Positions 1-8,101 are shown, counted from the stretch's first letter. The stretch: 58,735 nucleotides of DNA from an uncultured Blautia sp. (GCA_900541985.1 UQLX01000014.1:1-58735); one strand, 5' to 3'. Numbers and translations are program-made. Notes: generated from the letters alone by a model not told the origin.

Positions 1-30
1 ACATATTACTATATATTAAAACATGGTCAC

Positions 31-74
31 AAAATGCTGTAACCCTTATAAATTGCGGGGTTTAGCATTTTTTT
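31..74 (+). terminator. Rho-independent terminator of a gene left of the window
   Basis: An AAAATGCT...AACCC arm pairs with GGGTT...AGCATTTT and is followed by a run of T. It probably ends a transcript entering from the left, because no gene lies between it and the window edge. Confidence 0.75.
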
Positions 75-120
75 ATTTTTCCAACTGTCAAAGACGGGAG
101 ATTTCCTTATAAGAAATGCA

Positions 121-149
121 TTGATTTTTGTCGATCGGGGGTATATAAT
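121..149 (+). promoter_or_regulatory. Promoter of the thiT riboswitch transcript
   Basis: TTGATT (121-126) and TATAAT (144-149) are separated by 17 bp. Transcription would start near 156, about 40 nt ahead of the TPP aptamer. Confidence 0.75.
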
Positions 150-198
150 AAATCCGTTGCAGAAAGCTCTGCACATATAATTACATAAAGATTGACGA

Positions 199-284
199 CA
201 GGGGAGCTTGTGATACAGGCTGAGAGGAAGTTGAAAACTTCGACCCGTAACCTGATTTGGATAATGCCAACGTAGGTATGCGCT
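199..284 (+). promoter_or_regulatory. TPP riboswitch (THI element)
   Basis: The conserved THI-box parts appear in order: GGGGAGC at 201-207, CTGAGAGG at 220-227, then ACCTGAT (250-256), GGATAATGCC (259-268) and CGTAGGTATG (271-280). This is the thiamine pyrophosphate aptamer. It lies directly upstream of a terminator hairpin and thiT, so ligand binding should shut off synthesis of the thiamine transporter. Confidence 0.95.
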
Positions 285-301
285 GAATGTGGGATTTTGA
301 T

Positions 302-340
302 CTCCTTTGTCTTCAATCGAAGATGAAGGAGGTTTTTTTT
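302..340 (+). terminator. TPP-controlled terminator that also carries the thiT ribosome binding site
   Basis: A 13-bp stem (302-314 with 319-331, loop AATC) is followed by eight T residues that run up to the start codon at 341. The 3' arm contains AAGGAGG (326-332), the Shine-Dalgarno site of thiT, 8 nt from the ATG. The hairpin could therefore block both transcription and ribosome binding. Confidence 0.9.
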
Positions 341-1006
341 ATGTTTCAGTTTATGGTCAATGGAGACGGAGGGCTGACGACAGCCGGATATGTGATCTGT
401 ATCCTTGCAGGTATTGTTCTGTTCGGGCTTGCCATCTTTTTTTCCGGAAAGAATTCCGAAAGCAAAAAAATGTCTGCCAGGCAGCTGGTATTCTGCGCGG
501 TGGCAGTGGCCCTTGCTTTTGTAACGTCTTATCTGAAGCTCTTTACAATGCCCTGGGGTGGAAGCGTGACCCTGTGCAGCATGCTCTTTATCGTTCTGAC
601 TGCCAACTGGTACGGACCGAAAACAGGAGTCATGGTGGGTCTGGCTTACGGAATCCTGCAGTTTATCCAGGAGCCTTATGTGCTTTCTTTCTTCCAGGTA
701 TGCTGTGACTACGTTCTGGCTTTTGCAGCTCTGGGTGTTGCCGGATTTTTCGCAAAAAGCAGCCATGGCCTGGTAAAAGGCTACATTGTGGCAGTGATCG
801 CCAGGGGAGCTTTTCATGCGCTGGGCGGTTATCTCTACTGGATGGACTACATGCCGGAGAACTTCCCAAAGGCTCTGACAGCGGTTTATCCGATCGCTTA
901 TAACTACAGCTTTTTGCTGGCAGAGGCAGTGATCACCATCATTGTCATCTCCATTCCGGCAGTGGCAAAAGCCCTTGCCCAGGTGAAAAAGTCAGCGATC
1001 CAGTAG
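341..1006 (+). CDS. thiT: Energy-coupled thiamine transporter ThiT (ECF S component)
   Basis: This 221-aa, very hydrophobic protein has about six membrane segments. It is the substrate-binding S subunit of an ECF-type thiamine transporter; the shared energizing subunits (EcfA, EcfA', EcfT) are not in the window. The ThiT-like middle part has a small hydrophilic Trp/Gly-rich region (MPWGGSVTL, NWYGPKTG) and a Tyr/Trp-rich C-terminal third (YLYWMDYMPENFP). I chose ATG 341 because AAGGAGG lies 8 nt upstream; in-frame codons before it fall inside the terminator hairpin. The TPP riboswitch upstream supports the substrate. thiN at the far end of the window would convert thiamine to TPP. Confidence 0.93.
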   Translation: MFQFMVNGDGGLTTAGYVICILAGIVLFGLAIFFSGKNSESKKMSARQLVFCAVAVALAFVTSYLKLFTMPWGGSVTLCSMLFIVLTANWYGPKTGVMVGLAYGILQFIQEPYVLSFFQVCCDYVLAFAALGVAGFFAKSSHGLVKGYIVAVIARGAFHALGGYLYWMDYMPENFPKALTAVYPIAYNYSFLLAEAVITIIVISIPAVAKALAQVKKSAIQ

Positions 1007-1025
1007 TGCAAAAAAGTATAAATAC

Positions 1026-1055
1026 TTGCTTTATTAAGACCCGTAATGATATACT
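1026..1055 (+). promoter_or_regulatory. Possible promoter of the GntR regulator gene
   Basis: TTGCTT (1026-1031) and TATACT (1050-1055) are 18 bp apart. The -10 lies inside the loop of the thiT terminator, so the two signals are interleaved. Confidence 0.45.
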
Positions 1056-1083
1056 TGATACAGGTATGCAGACGGGTCTTTTT
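1036..1083 (+). terminator. Rho-independent terminator after thiT
   Basis: AAGACCCGT (1036-1044) pairs with ACGGGTCTT (1072-1080), then TTT. The 27-nt loop can form a small inner stem. Confidence 0.75.
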
Positions 1084-1125
1084 CTGTCCGCATATATTCC
1101 AGAAACAAAAAGCAAAAGGAGTCAT

Positions 1126-1833
1126 ATGTTTAAAGAGATAGGGGAAGAGAGACCGTTTAACGGAATTTTAAAACAGATTATTGAGAATATACAGAGCAAA
1201 AAGCTGAAGCCGGGAGCGGCGCTGCCTGCCGAGAGGACCATGGCGGAGACCATGGGGGTTTCCAGAGCCGCCCTCAGAGAGGCACTGCGTGCACTGGAGC
1301 TTCTGGGAATCCTGAAATCCGTACCGGGAGGCGGGAACTATATCACAGAGGATCTGGAAACCTGGCTGATCGGGCCTCTGTCTGTTCTGTTTCAGCTGAA
1401 TAATGGACGCTTACGTCAGAACCAGCAGCTCCGTGCCGCGCTGGAAAGAGAAAATGCTATTCTGGCAGCCAGAAAATGCACACCTCTGGATGCGGCGGAG
1501 CTTTGGATGATCGTTGCAAGGCTGGAGGCGGCAGAGGATGAAAAAGAAAGAGGACAGCTGGACAAGGAGCTTCATCAGAAGATCGCCCGTATCGCAGATA
1601 ATCCCATGATCTTCAGTGTACTTTCCGCGGCAGATAAGCTGACAGAAAATATCATTTCGGGAACCAGAGAGTATATCATGCGCAAAAACCAGTCCTCCTC
1701 GGTAGTGGACGAGCAGCATCACAGGCTTGTGGAGGCAATCATCAAAGGCAATCCGCAGGAAGCGGAAAAATGCATGTCCGGGCACATGGTGACAGTGGAA
1801 GAATACATGGCGGAAATGCTGGAAGAACAATAA
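1126..1833 (+). CDS. GntR-family transcriptional regulator, FadR subfamily
   Basis: A 235-aa protein with an N-terminal winged helix-turn-helix (about residues 8-72; the typical LPAERTMAETMGVSRAALRE segment) and a C-terminal FCD ligand-binding domain (about 90-230) with the acidic and His residues usual for metal/organic-acid-sensing FadR proteins. ATG 1126 follows AAAAGGAGT by 5 nt; longer in-frame starts have no ribosome site and run into the thiT terminator. Two perfect TGGTnnnACCA sites, the consensus half-site arrangement of the FadR subfamily, lie just downstream on the promoter of the malate/lactate dehydrogenase gene. I infer that this protein controls that operon, with an organic acid as effector. 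Confidence 0.88.
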   Translation: MFKEIGEERPFNGILKQIIENIQSKKLKPGAALPAERTMAETMGVSRAALREALRALELLGILKSVPGGGNYITEDLETWLIGPLSVLFQLNNGRLRQNQQLRAALERENAILAARKCTPLDAAELWMIVARLEAAEDEKERGQLDKELHQKIARIADNPMIFSVLSAADKLTENIISGTREYIMRKNQSSSVVDEQHHRLVEAIIKGNPQEAEKCMSGHMVTVEEYMAEMLEEQ

Positions 1834-1861
1834 TTTTCATACCCATAAAAGGATAATTTTC

Positions 1862-1890
1862 TTGAAGTCTGGTCAGACCAATGCTATAAT
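1862..1890 (+). promoter_or_regulatory. Promoter of the Ldh2-malic enzyme operon
   Basis: TTGAAG (1862-1867) and TATAAT (1885-1890) are spaced by 17 bp. Operator 1 fills most of the spacer. Confidence 0.85.
1870..1880. promoter_or_regulatory. FadR/GntR operator 1
   Basis: TGGTCAGACCA is a palindrome matching TGGTnnnACCA. It sits between the -35 and -10 elements, where a bound regulator would exclude RNA polymerase. Confidence 0.8.
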
Positions 1891-1902
1891 TTAACTTAGA
1901 AT

Positions 1903-1913
1903 TGGTCTAACCA
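1903..1913. promoter_or_regulatory. FadR/GntR operator 2
   Basis: TGGTCTAACCA (flanked TTGGT...ACCAA) matches the same TGGTnnnACCA pattern. Its centre is 33 bp, about three helical turns, from operator 1, and it covers the expected start of transcription. Confidence 0.8.
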
Positions 1914-1952
1914 AAAAAATATTTGGTAATACCAGAACAGGAGGAAAATTTT

Positions 1953-3083
1953 ATGGGATATGTGAAATGGTCATACGACACACTGAATCAATTCTGCACA
2001 GATGTATTTAAAGCGTTTGGATTTGACGAAGAGGAAAGCAGGGAAATCAAGGATGTGCTCCTGACAGCGGACCTTTACGGCATTGAAAGCCACGGAATGC
2101 AGAGGATGGTCCGTTACCACAAGGGTATTGAAAAAGGAACCATTCATCCTCAGGCAAAACCGGAGATCGTGTTTGAAACACCGGTTTCCGCAGTGATCGA
2201 CGGACATAACGGAATGGGACAGCTGATCAGTGTATTTGCCATGAAAAAAGCGATTGAAAAAGCAAAGAAAACCGGAATCGGAATGGTAAGCGTCCGGGAA
2301 TCCAATCATTTCGGTATTGCAGGCTATTATGCAAAGATGGCGTGCAGTGAGGGACTGATCGGTATGGCGTGCACAAATTCCGAAGCGATCATGGTACCGA
2401 CCTTTGGTAAAAAAGCGATGCTGGGTTCCAACCCGATCGCAGTGGCAATGCCGGCAGATCCGTATCCCTTCTTCTTTGACTGTTCCACTACGGTAGTCAC
2501 CAGAGGAAAGCTGGAAATGTACAATAAAATGGACAAGCCGCTTCCGGAAGGCTGGGCTCTTGACAAAAATGGCCATGCAAGCACAGATGCGCCGGACGTA
2601 CTTGCCAATATCGTTGCCAAAAAAGGCGGCGGCATTATGCCGCTGGGCGGAAATGAAGAAGTGACCGGAAGCCACAAAGGATACGGCTATGGTATGCTCT
2701 GCGAGATCTTCAGCTCGATTCTGTCCATGGGCGTTACCTCCGATCATTGCTGTACCTTCCCGGACAAAACAGGGATCTGTCATGGATTTATTGCCATTGA
2801 CCCGTCTGTGTTCGGAGATCCGGAAGCTATCAGGAAGCATTTTTCCGAATATCTGGAAGCTTTGCGTGAGAGCCCGAAGGCAGAGGGAAAAGACCGGATC
2901 TATACCCATGGAGAAAAAGAGATCTTTGCCGAAAAGGAAAGACGGGAAAACGGAATCCCGGTCAATGACAATACGATGGTGGAGCTGGCAGATCTGTGCG
3001 GGTATCTGAAGCTGGATTTTCATAAATATTTTAAAGATTACAGGCTGCCTGAAAACAGCAGGTTTTTTACAGGAAACTATTAA
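1953..3083 (+). CDS. Ldh2-family malate/lactate (2-hydroxyacid) dehydrogenase
   Basis: This 376-aa NAD(P)-dependent oxidoreductase belongs to the Ldh2/MdhII family, which is unrelated to classical LDH/MDH. Family signatures seen are ESHGMQRM near residue 43, the RESNHFGIAGYYA active-site segment near 110, GSNPIAVAMP near 160, and SHKGYGYGM near 240. The family reduces or oxidizes 2-oxo/2-hydroxy acids such as malate, lactate, ureidoglycolate or sulfolactate; the exact substrate cannot be read from sequence. Pairing with malic enzyme makes malate most likely. ATG 1953 follows AGGAGGAAA. The protein is the first gene of a GntR-controlled two-gene operon. Confidence 0.85.
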   Translation: MGYVKWSYDTLNQFCTDVFKAFGFDEEESREIKDVLLTADLYGIESHGMQRMVRYHKGIEKGTIHPQAKPEIVFETPVSAVIDGHNGMGQLISVFAMKKAIEKAKKTGIGMVSVRESNHFGIAGYYAKMACSEGLIGMACTNSEAIMVPTFGKKAMLGSNPIAVAMPADPYPFFFDCSTTVVTRGKLEMYNKMDKPLPEGWALDKNGHASTDAPDVLANIVAKKGGGIMPLGGNEEVTGSHKGYGYGMLCEIFSSILSMGVTSDHCCTFPDKTGICHGFIAIDPSVFGDPEAIRKHFSEYLEALRESPKAEGKDRIYTHGEKEIFAEKERRENGIPVNDNTMVELADLCGYLKLDFHKYFKDYRLPENSRFFTGNY

Positions 3084-3137
3084 ACTTTCCGGTTTTTCTG
3101 CCGGAAAATAAAAAGAATCCCAAAGGAGGAATAAAAA

Positions 3138-4313
3138 ATGGATTACGCAAAAGAATCACTGAGACTGCATGAAGAATGGAAGGGAAAGATAGAGGTAGTA
3201 ACGACGGTTCCGGTAGAAACCAAGGATGATCTTTCACTGGCATATACCCCGGGTGTTGCACAGCCCTGTCTGGAAATCCAGAAGGATGTAAACAAATCCT
3301 ATGATCTTACCAGAAGATGGAATATGTGTCTTGTTGTGACAGACGGTTCTGCCGTTCTTGGTCTGGGAGATATCGGACCGGAAGCGGGAATGCCGGTTAT
3401 GGAAGGGAAATGTGTTCTCTTTAAAGCATTTGGTGATGTGGATGCGTTTCCGCTGTGCATCAAGAGCCATGATGTAGACGAGATCGTAAATACCATTTAT
3501 CTGATCTCCGGTTCCTTCGGCGGTGTCAATCTGGAGGATATTTCTGCTCCGAGATGCTTTGAGATTGAGAAAAAACTGAAAGAAAAATGTGATATCCCGA
3601 TTTTCCATGACGATCAGCACGGAACTGCCATCATCACTCTGGCAGGACTGACCAATGCATTAAAGGTGGTAGGAAAGAAGAAGGAGGATGTCCGTGTTAT
3701 TATGAACGGAGCAGGCGCAGCAGCAATTTCGATTGCAAGACTGCTTCTGACTGCAGGATTTAAGAATATCACACTCTGCGACCGTAAGGGCGCTATCTAT
3801 GAGGGCCGTACCGAGGGCATGAATCCGGTGAAGGAAGAGATGAGCAAAATCACAAATCCGGATAAAAAATCCGGATCACTTGCAGATGTACTGGTGGGAG
3901 CGGATGTCTTTATCGGCGTTTCCGCACCGGGAGCTGTTACCACAGACATGGTTAAGACCATGGCAAAGGATGCTGTTATTTTTGCCTGTGCAAACCCGAC
4001 ACCGGAAATTTTCCCGGATGATGCAAAAGCAGGCGGAGCAAGGGTGGTTTCCACAGGAAGAAGTGACTTCCCGAACCAGATCAACAATGTTCTGGCATTC
4101 CCGGGTGTATTCCGCGGAGCATTTGATGTAAGAGCCAGCGACATCAATGACGAGATGAAGCTTGCAGCAGCACAGGCTCTTGCAGATCTGATCTCTGAGG
4201 AAGAGCTTTCCGAGGATTATATTATTCCGAAGGCTTTTGATAAGAGAGTAGGTCCGGCCGTTGCCAAAGCCGTTGCCGGGGCAGCCAGAAAAACAGGAGT
4301 GGCAAGAATCTGA
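3138..4313 (+). CDS. NAD(P)-dependent malic enzyme, short form
   Basis: A 391-aa enzyme catalysing malate to pyruvate plus CO2. It has the N-terminal malic domain (AYTPGVAQPCLEI near residue 35, then DGSAVLGLGDIGPEAG) and metal/catalytic residues in IFHDDQHGTA near 155. The C-terminal Rossmann domain has VIMNGAGAAAI near 190. The length matches the short bacterial form that lacks the phosphotransacetylase-like tail of MaeB. CAAAGGAGGAA precedes the ATG. The 54-nt gap from the dehydrogenase gene holds only a small TTTCCGG/CCGGAAA hairpin without a T run. Together the two enzymes can connect oxaloacetate, malate and pyruvate. Confidence 0.93.
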   Translation: MDYAKESLRLHEEWKGKIEVVTTVPVETKDDLSLAYTPGVAQPCLEIQKDVNKSYDLTRRWNMCLVVTDGSAVLGLGDIGPEAGMPVMEGKCVLFKAFGDVDAFPLCIKSHDVDEIVNTIYLISGSFGGVNLEDISAPRCFEIEKKLKEKCDIPIFHDDQHGTAIITLAGLTNALKVVGKKKEDVRVIMNGAGAAAISIARLLLTAGFKNITLCDRKGAIYEGRTEGMNPVKEEMSKITNPDKKSGSLADVLVGADVFIGVSAPGAVTTDMVKTMAKDAVIFACANPTPEIFPDDAKAGGARVVSTGRSDFPNQINNVLAFPGVFRGAFDVRASDINDEMKLAAAQALADLISEEELSEDYIIPKAFDKRVGPAVAKAVAGAARKTGVARI

Positions 4314-4332
4314 ATATAAGTCATAGATAATG

Positions 4333-4374
4333 AACCGCTTTCCCTTTCGTCTTCTTTGAGGGAAAGCGGTTTTT
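4333..4374 (+). terminator. Rho-independent terminator after malic enzyme
   Basis: A 13-bp perfect stem (AACCGCTTTCCCT with AGGGAAAGCGGTT) ends in a short T run. Confidence 0.88.
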
Positions 4375-4411
4375 GTCGATAAAAAACAGGGATTTCTGTT
4401 GCAGGAAGGCT

Positions 4412-4440
4412 TTGACAAATGGAAAAAGAGTGGTTACAAT
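4412..4440 (+). promoter_or_regulatory. Promoter of the hisC-like gene
   Basis: Consensus TTGACA (4412-4417), a 17-bp spacer, and TACAAT (4435-4440). Confidence 0.85.
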
Positions 4441-4478
4441 AGCAGATATCATATGAAATGGTAAAAGAGGAGAATATT

Positions 4479-5576
4479 ATGAAAAAGTGGGAAGAAAATG
4501 TCCGCCGGGTGATTCCCTATACTCCGGGAGAGCAGCCCGACCAGCCGGATATGATCAAACTGAATACCAATGAAAATCCATATCCTCCTGCTCCGGGAGT
4601 CGGGGAGGCGCTTGCTGCCCTGGATACAGAGGAGCTGAGACTTTATCCCGATCCGGCGGCGGACAGGCTTGTGACTGCTGTGGCAGAGTCTTATGGTGTA
4701 AAAAAAGAACAGGTATTTGTGGGCGTTGGCTCTGACGATGTTCTGGCCATGTGCTTTCTGACATTTTTTAACGGAGACAGGCCGATTCTTTTTCCGGATA
4801 TCACCTATTCTTTTTATGATGTGTGGGCGGAGCTTTTTCGGATCCCTTATGAGCGTCCGGCGCTGGATTCAGATTTTCATATCAGAAAAGAAGATTATTT
4901 CAGGGAAAACGGAGGAATCATTTTTCCGAATCCCAATGCGCCTACAGGGGTGGAAATGCCTCTCTGTGAAATCCGGGAGATCCTTGGGCATAACCGGGAT
5001 GTGGTTGTGATCGTGGACGAGGCATATGTGGATTTCGGTGCGCAGTCAGCTGTCCCGCTGATCGACAGCTATGACAATCTTCTGGTGGTACAGACCTTTT
5101 CCAAGTCCAGATCCCTGGCCGGGATGCGTATCGGTATGGCCTTTGGCTCTCCGCAGCTGATCCGTTATCTGAATGATGTGAAATATTCCTTTAATTCCTA
5201 CACGATGGATCGGACTGCACTGGCAGCAGGTGTGGCTTCTGTAAAAGATCAGGCATATTTTGAGGAAACCTGTCATAAAATTATAGAAACAAGGGAATGG
5301 ACAAAAAAAGAACTGAAGGCGCTGGGCTTCCGGTTTGAGGATTCTATGGCGAACTTTGTCTTTGCCGCGCATGAGAGCTGTCCGGCGGAAGAACTGTTTC
5401 AGGCCCTCCGCAGCCGTCATATCTATGTACGGTATTTTCCGAAGGGACGCACCTCTGATTATCTGAGGATCACGATAGGCACCCAAAGGGAAATGGAAAC
5501 CCTGGTGGCATTTCTGAAGGAATATCTGGGTAAGAGACAGGTATCCGGAAAAAAGCAGGACAACAGACATATATAA
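4479..5576 (+). CDS. hisC: Histidinol-phosphate aminotransferase (class I/II PLP enzyme)
   Basis: A 365-aa fold-type I aminotransferase. Features of the HisC family include KLNTNENPYPP near residue 25, NPNAPTG near 155, VDEAYVDF near 185 and the PLP-lysine segment TFSKSRSLAGMRIG near 210, with YLRITIGT near the end. HisC moves an amino group from glutamate to imidazole-acetol phosphate. No other histidine genes are nearby, so an aromatic or other amino acid substrate is possible. ATG 4479 has AGAGGAG 7 nt upstream and is preferred over the in-frame ATG 21 nt earlier, which has no ribosome site. Confidence 0.82.
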   Translation: MKKWEENVRRVIPYTPGEQPDQPDMIKLNTNENPYPPAPGVGEALAALDTEELRLYPDPAADRLVTAVAESYGVKKEQVFVGVGSDDVLAMCFLTFFNGDRPILFPDITYSFYDVWAELFRIPYERPALDSDFHIRKEDYFRENGGIIFPNPNAPTGVEMPLCEIREILGHNRDVVVIVDEAYVDFGAQSAVPLIDSYDNLLVVQTFSKSRSLAGMRIGMAFGSPQLIRYLNDVKYSFNSYTMDRTALAAGVASVKDQAYFEETCHKIIETREWTKKELKALGFRFEDSMANFVFAAHESCPAEELFQALRSRHIYVRYFPKGRTSDYLRITIGTQREMETLVAFLKEYLGKRQVSGKKQDNRHI

Positions 5577-5605
5577 TATTTGAGATTTACCAATAGGAGG
5601 TTTTG

Positions 5606-6106
5606 ATGGAAGTTTTAGTTCAATGGTTTACAGAAAACCTGTCACAGTACATTTCGGCGGAGATGGTCATTTTTATCATTTCCATGATCCCGATCCTGGA
5701 GCTCAGAGGAGGACTCCTGGCAGCTTCGCTTCTGAAGATTCCGGCAGCAACGGCAATCCCCATCTGCATTGCGGGCAATATTATTCCGATTCCCTTTATT
5801 CTCCTGTTTATCAGACAGATTTTTAAGCTGATGAAAAAAACAAAGCTTTTTCATAAGCTGATCGTTAAGCTGGAGACCCGTGCCATGGGAAAAAGTGATC
5901 AGATCAAAAAATATGAGTTCTGGGGGCTTTTGCTTTTTGTGGGGATACCCCTTCCGGGAACCGGTGCCTGGACAGGCTCACTGATCGCCTCTCTTCTGGA
6001 GATCGATATCAAAAAATCATCTCTTGCCATTCTGGGAGGTATCATCATGGCAACTGTGATCATGTATGTGGTTTCCTACGGACTTCTTGGAAATATTGTA
6101 CACTGA
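5606..6106 (+). CDS. Small membrane protein, COG2426 / Sm_multidrug_ex family
   Basis: This 166-aa protein has four or five hydrophobic segments (about residues 15-35, 42-65, 105-125 and 140-162) and the family motifs PILELRGGL and GIPLPGTGAWTGS. The family is labelled putative small multidrug export, but the substrate is unproven. It is preceded by TAGGAGG 6 nt from ATG 5606 and lies 29 nt after hisC, probably in the same transcript. Confidence 0.85.
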   Translation: MEVLVQWFTENLSQYISAEMVIFIISMIPILELRGGLLAASLLKIPAATAIPICIAGNIIPIPFILLFIRQIFKLMKKTKLFHKLIVKLETRAMGKSDQIKKYEFWGLLLFVGIPLPGTGAWTGSLIASLLEIDIKKSSLAILGGIIMATVIMYVVSYGLLGNIVH

Positions 6107-6121
6107 TCCCTGTTTCTTATA

Positions 6122-6150
6122 TAGACAGAATAAAAGAAATATGTTAAAAT
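6122..6150 (+). promoter_or_regulatory. Promoter of rho
   Basis: TAGACA (6122-6127), a 17-bp spacer, and TAAAAT (6145-6150) with a TG one base upstream (extended -10). The start would be near 6157, giving a leader of about 190 nt. Confidence 0.65.
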
Positions 6151-6156
6151 CTATCT

Positions 6157-6346
6157 TAAATAATAAATTCTATTTAACAAAGGAGCTCCTGCTCTTAAGA
6201 GAAAGACGGTTCAGGGAGGGAATCTTCAGATTCCCGTCCCGGTTCTGATGTTCATGTCGGTTCCGACAGAGTATCCCGTATAAGTAAGTTATCTACATAT
6301 TGGCTCCGGAATGATCCGGATTAGATTCTAAGAAAAGGCAGAGGGT
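6157..6346 (+). promoter_or_regulatory. Structured 5' leader of rho
   Basis: The untranslated leader has several inverted repeats. AGGAGCTCCT (6181-6190) and CTCTTAAGAG (6192-6201) are palindromes. The strongest hairpin pairs 6214-6224 with 6229-6239 around a TTCA loop. A smaller TGTCG/CGACA hairpin (6255-6268) and a TCCGGA pair (6305-6320) follow. None has a T run. rho is commonly autoregulated through its leader; a role here is inference. Confidence 0.5.
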
Positions 6347-7783
6347 ATGACTATGAGAGAAAAATACGAATCGTTATCACTTGCTACGTTAAAAGATCTG
6401 GCTAAGGCAAGAGGACTGAAAGGGATTTCTGTATTGAGAAAACCGGAACTGATCCAGCGTATGCTTCAGGAGGACGAAAAGGAAGGGCAGAACCATCCGT
6501 CCGAAAAGGAAAAAACAGAAGCTCCTGCAGAGCAGCCTGTTTCCGCGGAAAAAGAAGAGCGCAGGGAGGAATCCCGTCCGAGATACCAGAACCATTCTTT
6601 CAGACAGAATAATTATGCGCAGGACAACAGCGCTTCCCAGGATACGGCCCAGCTGGACAGCGGAGAGAAGGCCAACGGTATTCTGGAGGTACTGCCGGAT
6701 GGATACGGCTTTATCCGATGTGAGAATTTCCTTCCGGGAGAGAACGACATTTATGTTTCTCCGGCGCAGATCCGCAGATTTAATCTGAAGACAGGTGATA
6801 TCATTCAGGGAAATATCCGCGTAAAGACTCAGGGCGAAAAATTCAGCGCTCTTCTTTATGTAAGTTCCATTAACGGATTCCATCCCAGTGAGGGTCTGAG
6901 ACGCTGTAATTTTGAAGATATGACACCGATTTTTCCAAATGAAAGACTGAAGATGGAGCGCCCCGGAGGAAGCGTTGCCATGCGCATCGTGGATCTGATC
7001 AGCCCTATCGGCAAAGGCCAGAGGGGGATGATCGTGTCTCCGCCCAAGGCAGGCAAGACCACTCTTCTCAAGGACGTTGCCAAATCCATTCTCAGAAATA
7101 ACCGGGACATGCATCTGATCATTCTTCTGATCGATGAGCGGCCTGAGGAGGTAACGGACATCAGAGAGGCGATCCAGGGACCGAATGTAGAGGTGATCTA
7201 CTCTACCTTTGACGAGCTTCCGGATCACCACAGAAGAGTATCGGAGATGGTCATTGAACGGGCCCGCCGTCTTGTGGAGCACAAAAAAGACGTAACGATC
7301 CTTCTGGATTCCATTACCAGACTGGCGAGAGCCTATAATCTCTGCGTACCGCCAAGCGGCAGGACACTTTCCGGAGGACTTGATCCGGCAGCGCTTCATA
7401 TGCCCAAGAGATTTTTTGGCGCAGCCCGTAATATGAGAGAAGGCGGAAGCCTGACGATTCTTGCCACGGCCCTTGTGGAGACCGGCAGCAAGATGGATGA
7501 TGTGATCTATGAGGAGTTTAAGGGAACCGGTAATATGGAGCTTGTTCTAGACCGCAAACTTCAGGAAAAACGGGTATTCCCGGCAATCGACATCCAGAAA
7601 TCCGGTACGCGCCGGGAGGATCTGCTTCTTACCGGAGATGAGCAGGAGACCGTATATAATATGCGCAAAGCTCTGAACAGTCTGAAGGCAGATGAGGCAG
7701 TAGAACAGATCCTGAATATGTTTTCCAGAACAAAGACAAATGAAGAGTTTGTCCAGACGGCAAGAAAACAGAAATTTTTATAA
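6347..7783 (+). CDS. rho: Transcription termination factor Rho
   Basis: A 478-aa hexameric RNA helicase that ends transcription. Domains in order are an N-terminal Rho_N helical bundle (about residues 1-45), a charged Glu/Gln/Pro-rich insertion (about 45-105), an OB-fold primary RNA site (GILEVLPDGYGFIR, about 108-180), and the ATPase core with the Walker A segment PPKAGKTT near residue 230. The secondary RNA-site region is near 350-380. The acidic insertion makes it longer than the roughly 420-aa E. coli protein, as in many Clostridia. AAGG lies 8 nt before ATG 6347; ATG 6353 with GAGGG is an equally possible start. Confidence 0.96.
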   Translation: MTMREKYESLSLATLKDLAKARGLKGISVLRKPELIQRMLQEDEKEGQNHPSEKEKTEAPAEQPVSAEKEERREESRPRYQNHSFRQNNYAQDNSASQDTAQLDSGEKANGILEVLPDGYGFIRCENFLPGENDIYVSPAQIRRFNLKTGDIIQGNIRVKTQGEKFSALLYVSSINGFHPSEGLRRCNFEDMTPIFPNERLKMERPGGSVAMRIVDLISPIGKGQRGMIVSPPKAGKTTLLKDVAKSILRNNRDMHLIILLIDERPEEVTDIREAIQGPNVEVIYSTFDELPDHHRRVSEMVIERARRLVEHKKDVTILLDSITRLARAYNLCVPPSGRTLSGGLDPAALHMPKRFFGAARNMREGGSLTILATALVETGSKMDDVIYEEFKGTGNMELVLDRKLQEKRVFPAIDIQKSGTRREDLLLTGDEQETVYNMRKALNSLKADEAVEQILNMFSRTKTNEEFVQTARKQKFL

Positions 7784-7788
7784 ACAGC

Positions 7789-7817
7789 TTGCAATTATAT
7801 CAGGGGTATGTTATAAT
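7789..7817 (+). promoter_or_regulatory. Promoter of rpmE
   Basis: TTGCAA (7789-7794), a 17-bp spacer, and TATAAT (7812-7817) with an upstream TG (extended -10). The 80-nt leader that follows holds an ATTCGT/ACGAAT hairpin (7839-7860), a possible L31 autoregulatory leader. Confidence 0.82.
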
Positions 7818-7897
7818 CAGAAAGCTGTAAAATAATAAATTCGTCTAATCAGATACGAATAGAAAATAATAGAAAGAAATACAGAGAGGTGAAAATC

Positions 7898-8101
7898 ATG
7901 CGCGAAGGAATCCATCCGAACTATCATCAGGCAACTGTAACCTGCAACTGTGGCAACACATTTGTAACCGGTTCTACAAAAGAAGATATCCATGTGGAAA
8001 TCTGCTCCAAATGCCATCCGTTCTATACAGGCCAGCAGAAGGCTGCACAGGCTCGCGGACGTATTGACAAGTTCAACAGAAAATACGGCTTAAACAAATA
8101 A
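7898..8101 (+). CDS. rpmE: 50S ribosomal protein L31, zinc-binding type
   Basis: A 67-aa protein of the usual L31 length. It carries the cysteine pairs of the zinc-containing C+ form (TCNCG near residue 16 and CSKCHPFYTG near 37-46). GAGAGGTG is 7 nt before ATG 7898; the GTG at 7889 overlaps that ribosome site and is less likely. The next genes form a translation cluster (prmC, prfA). Confidence 0.97.
   Translation: MREGIHPNYHQATVTCNCGNTFVTGSTKEDIHVEICSKCHPFYTGQQKAAQARGRIDKFNRKYGLNK

Noticed and set aside
1971..3023. Long minus-strand reading frame opposite the Ldh2 gene
   Set aside because: It is an antisense shadow: it lacks a ribosome site, has no recognisable family and lies wholly inside a well-supported gene.
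3085..3110. TTTCCGG/CCGGAAA hairpin between the Ldh2 and malic enzyme genes as terminator
   Set aside because: The stem is only 7 bp and no T run follows; the genes look cotranscribed.
4479..5576. Start of a histidine operon
   Set aside because: No other his gene follows; the next gene is an unrelated small membrane protein.
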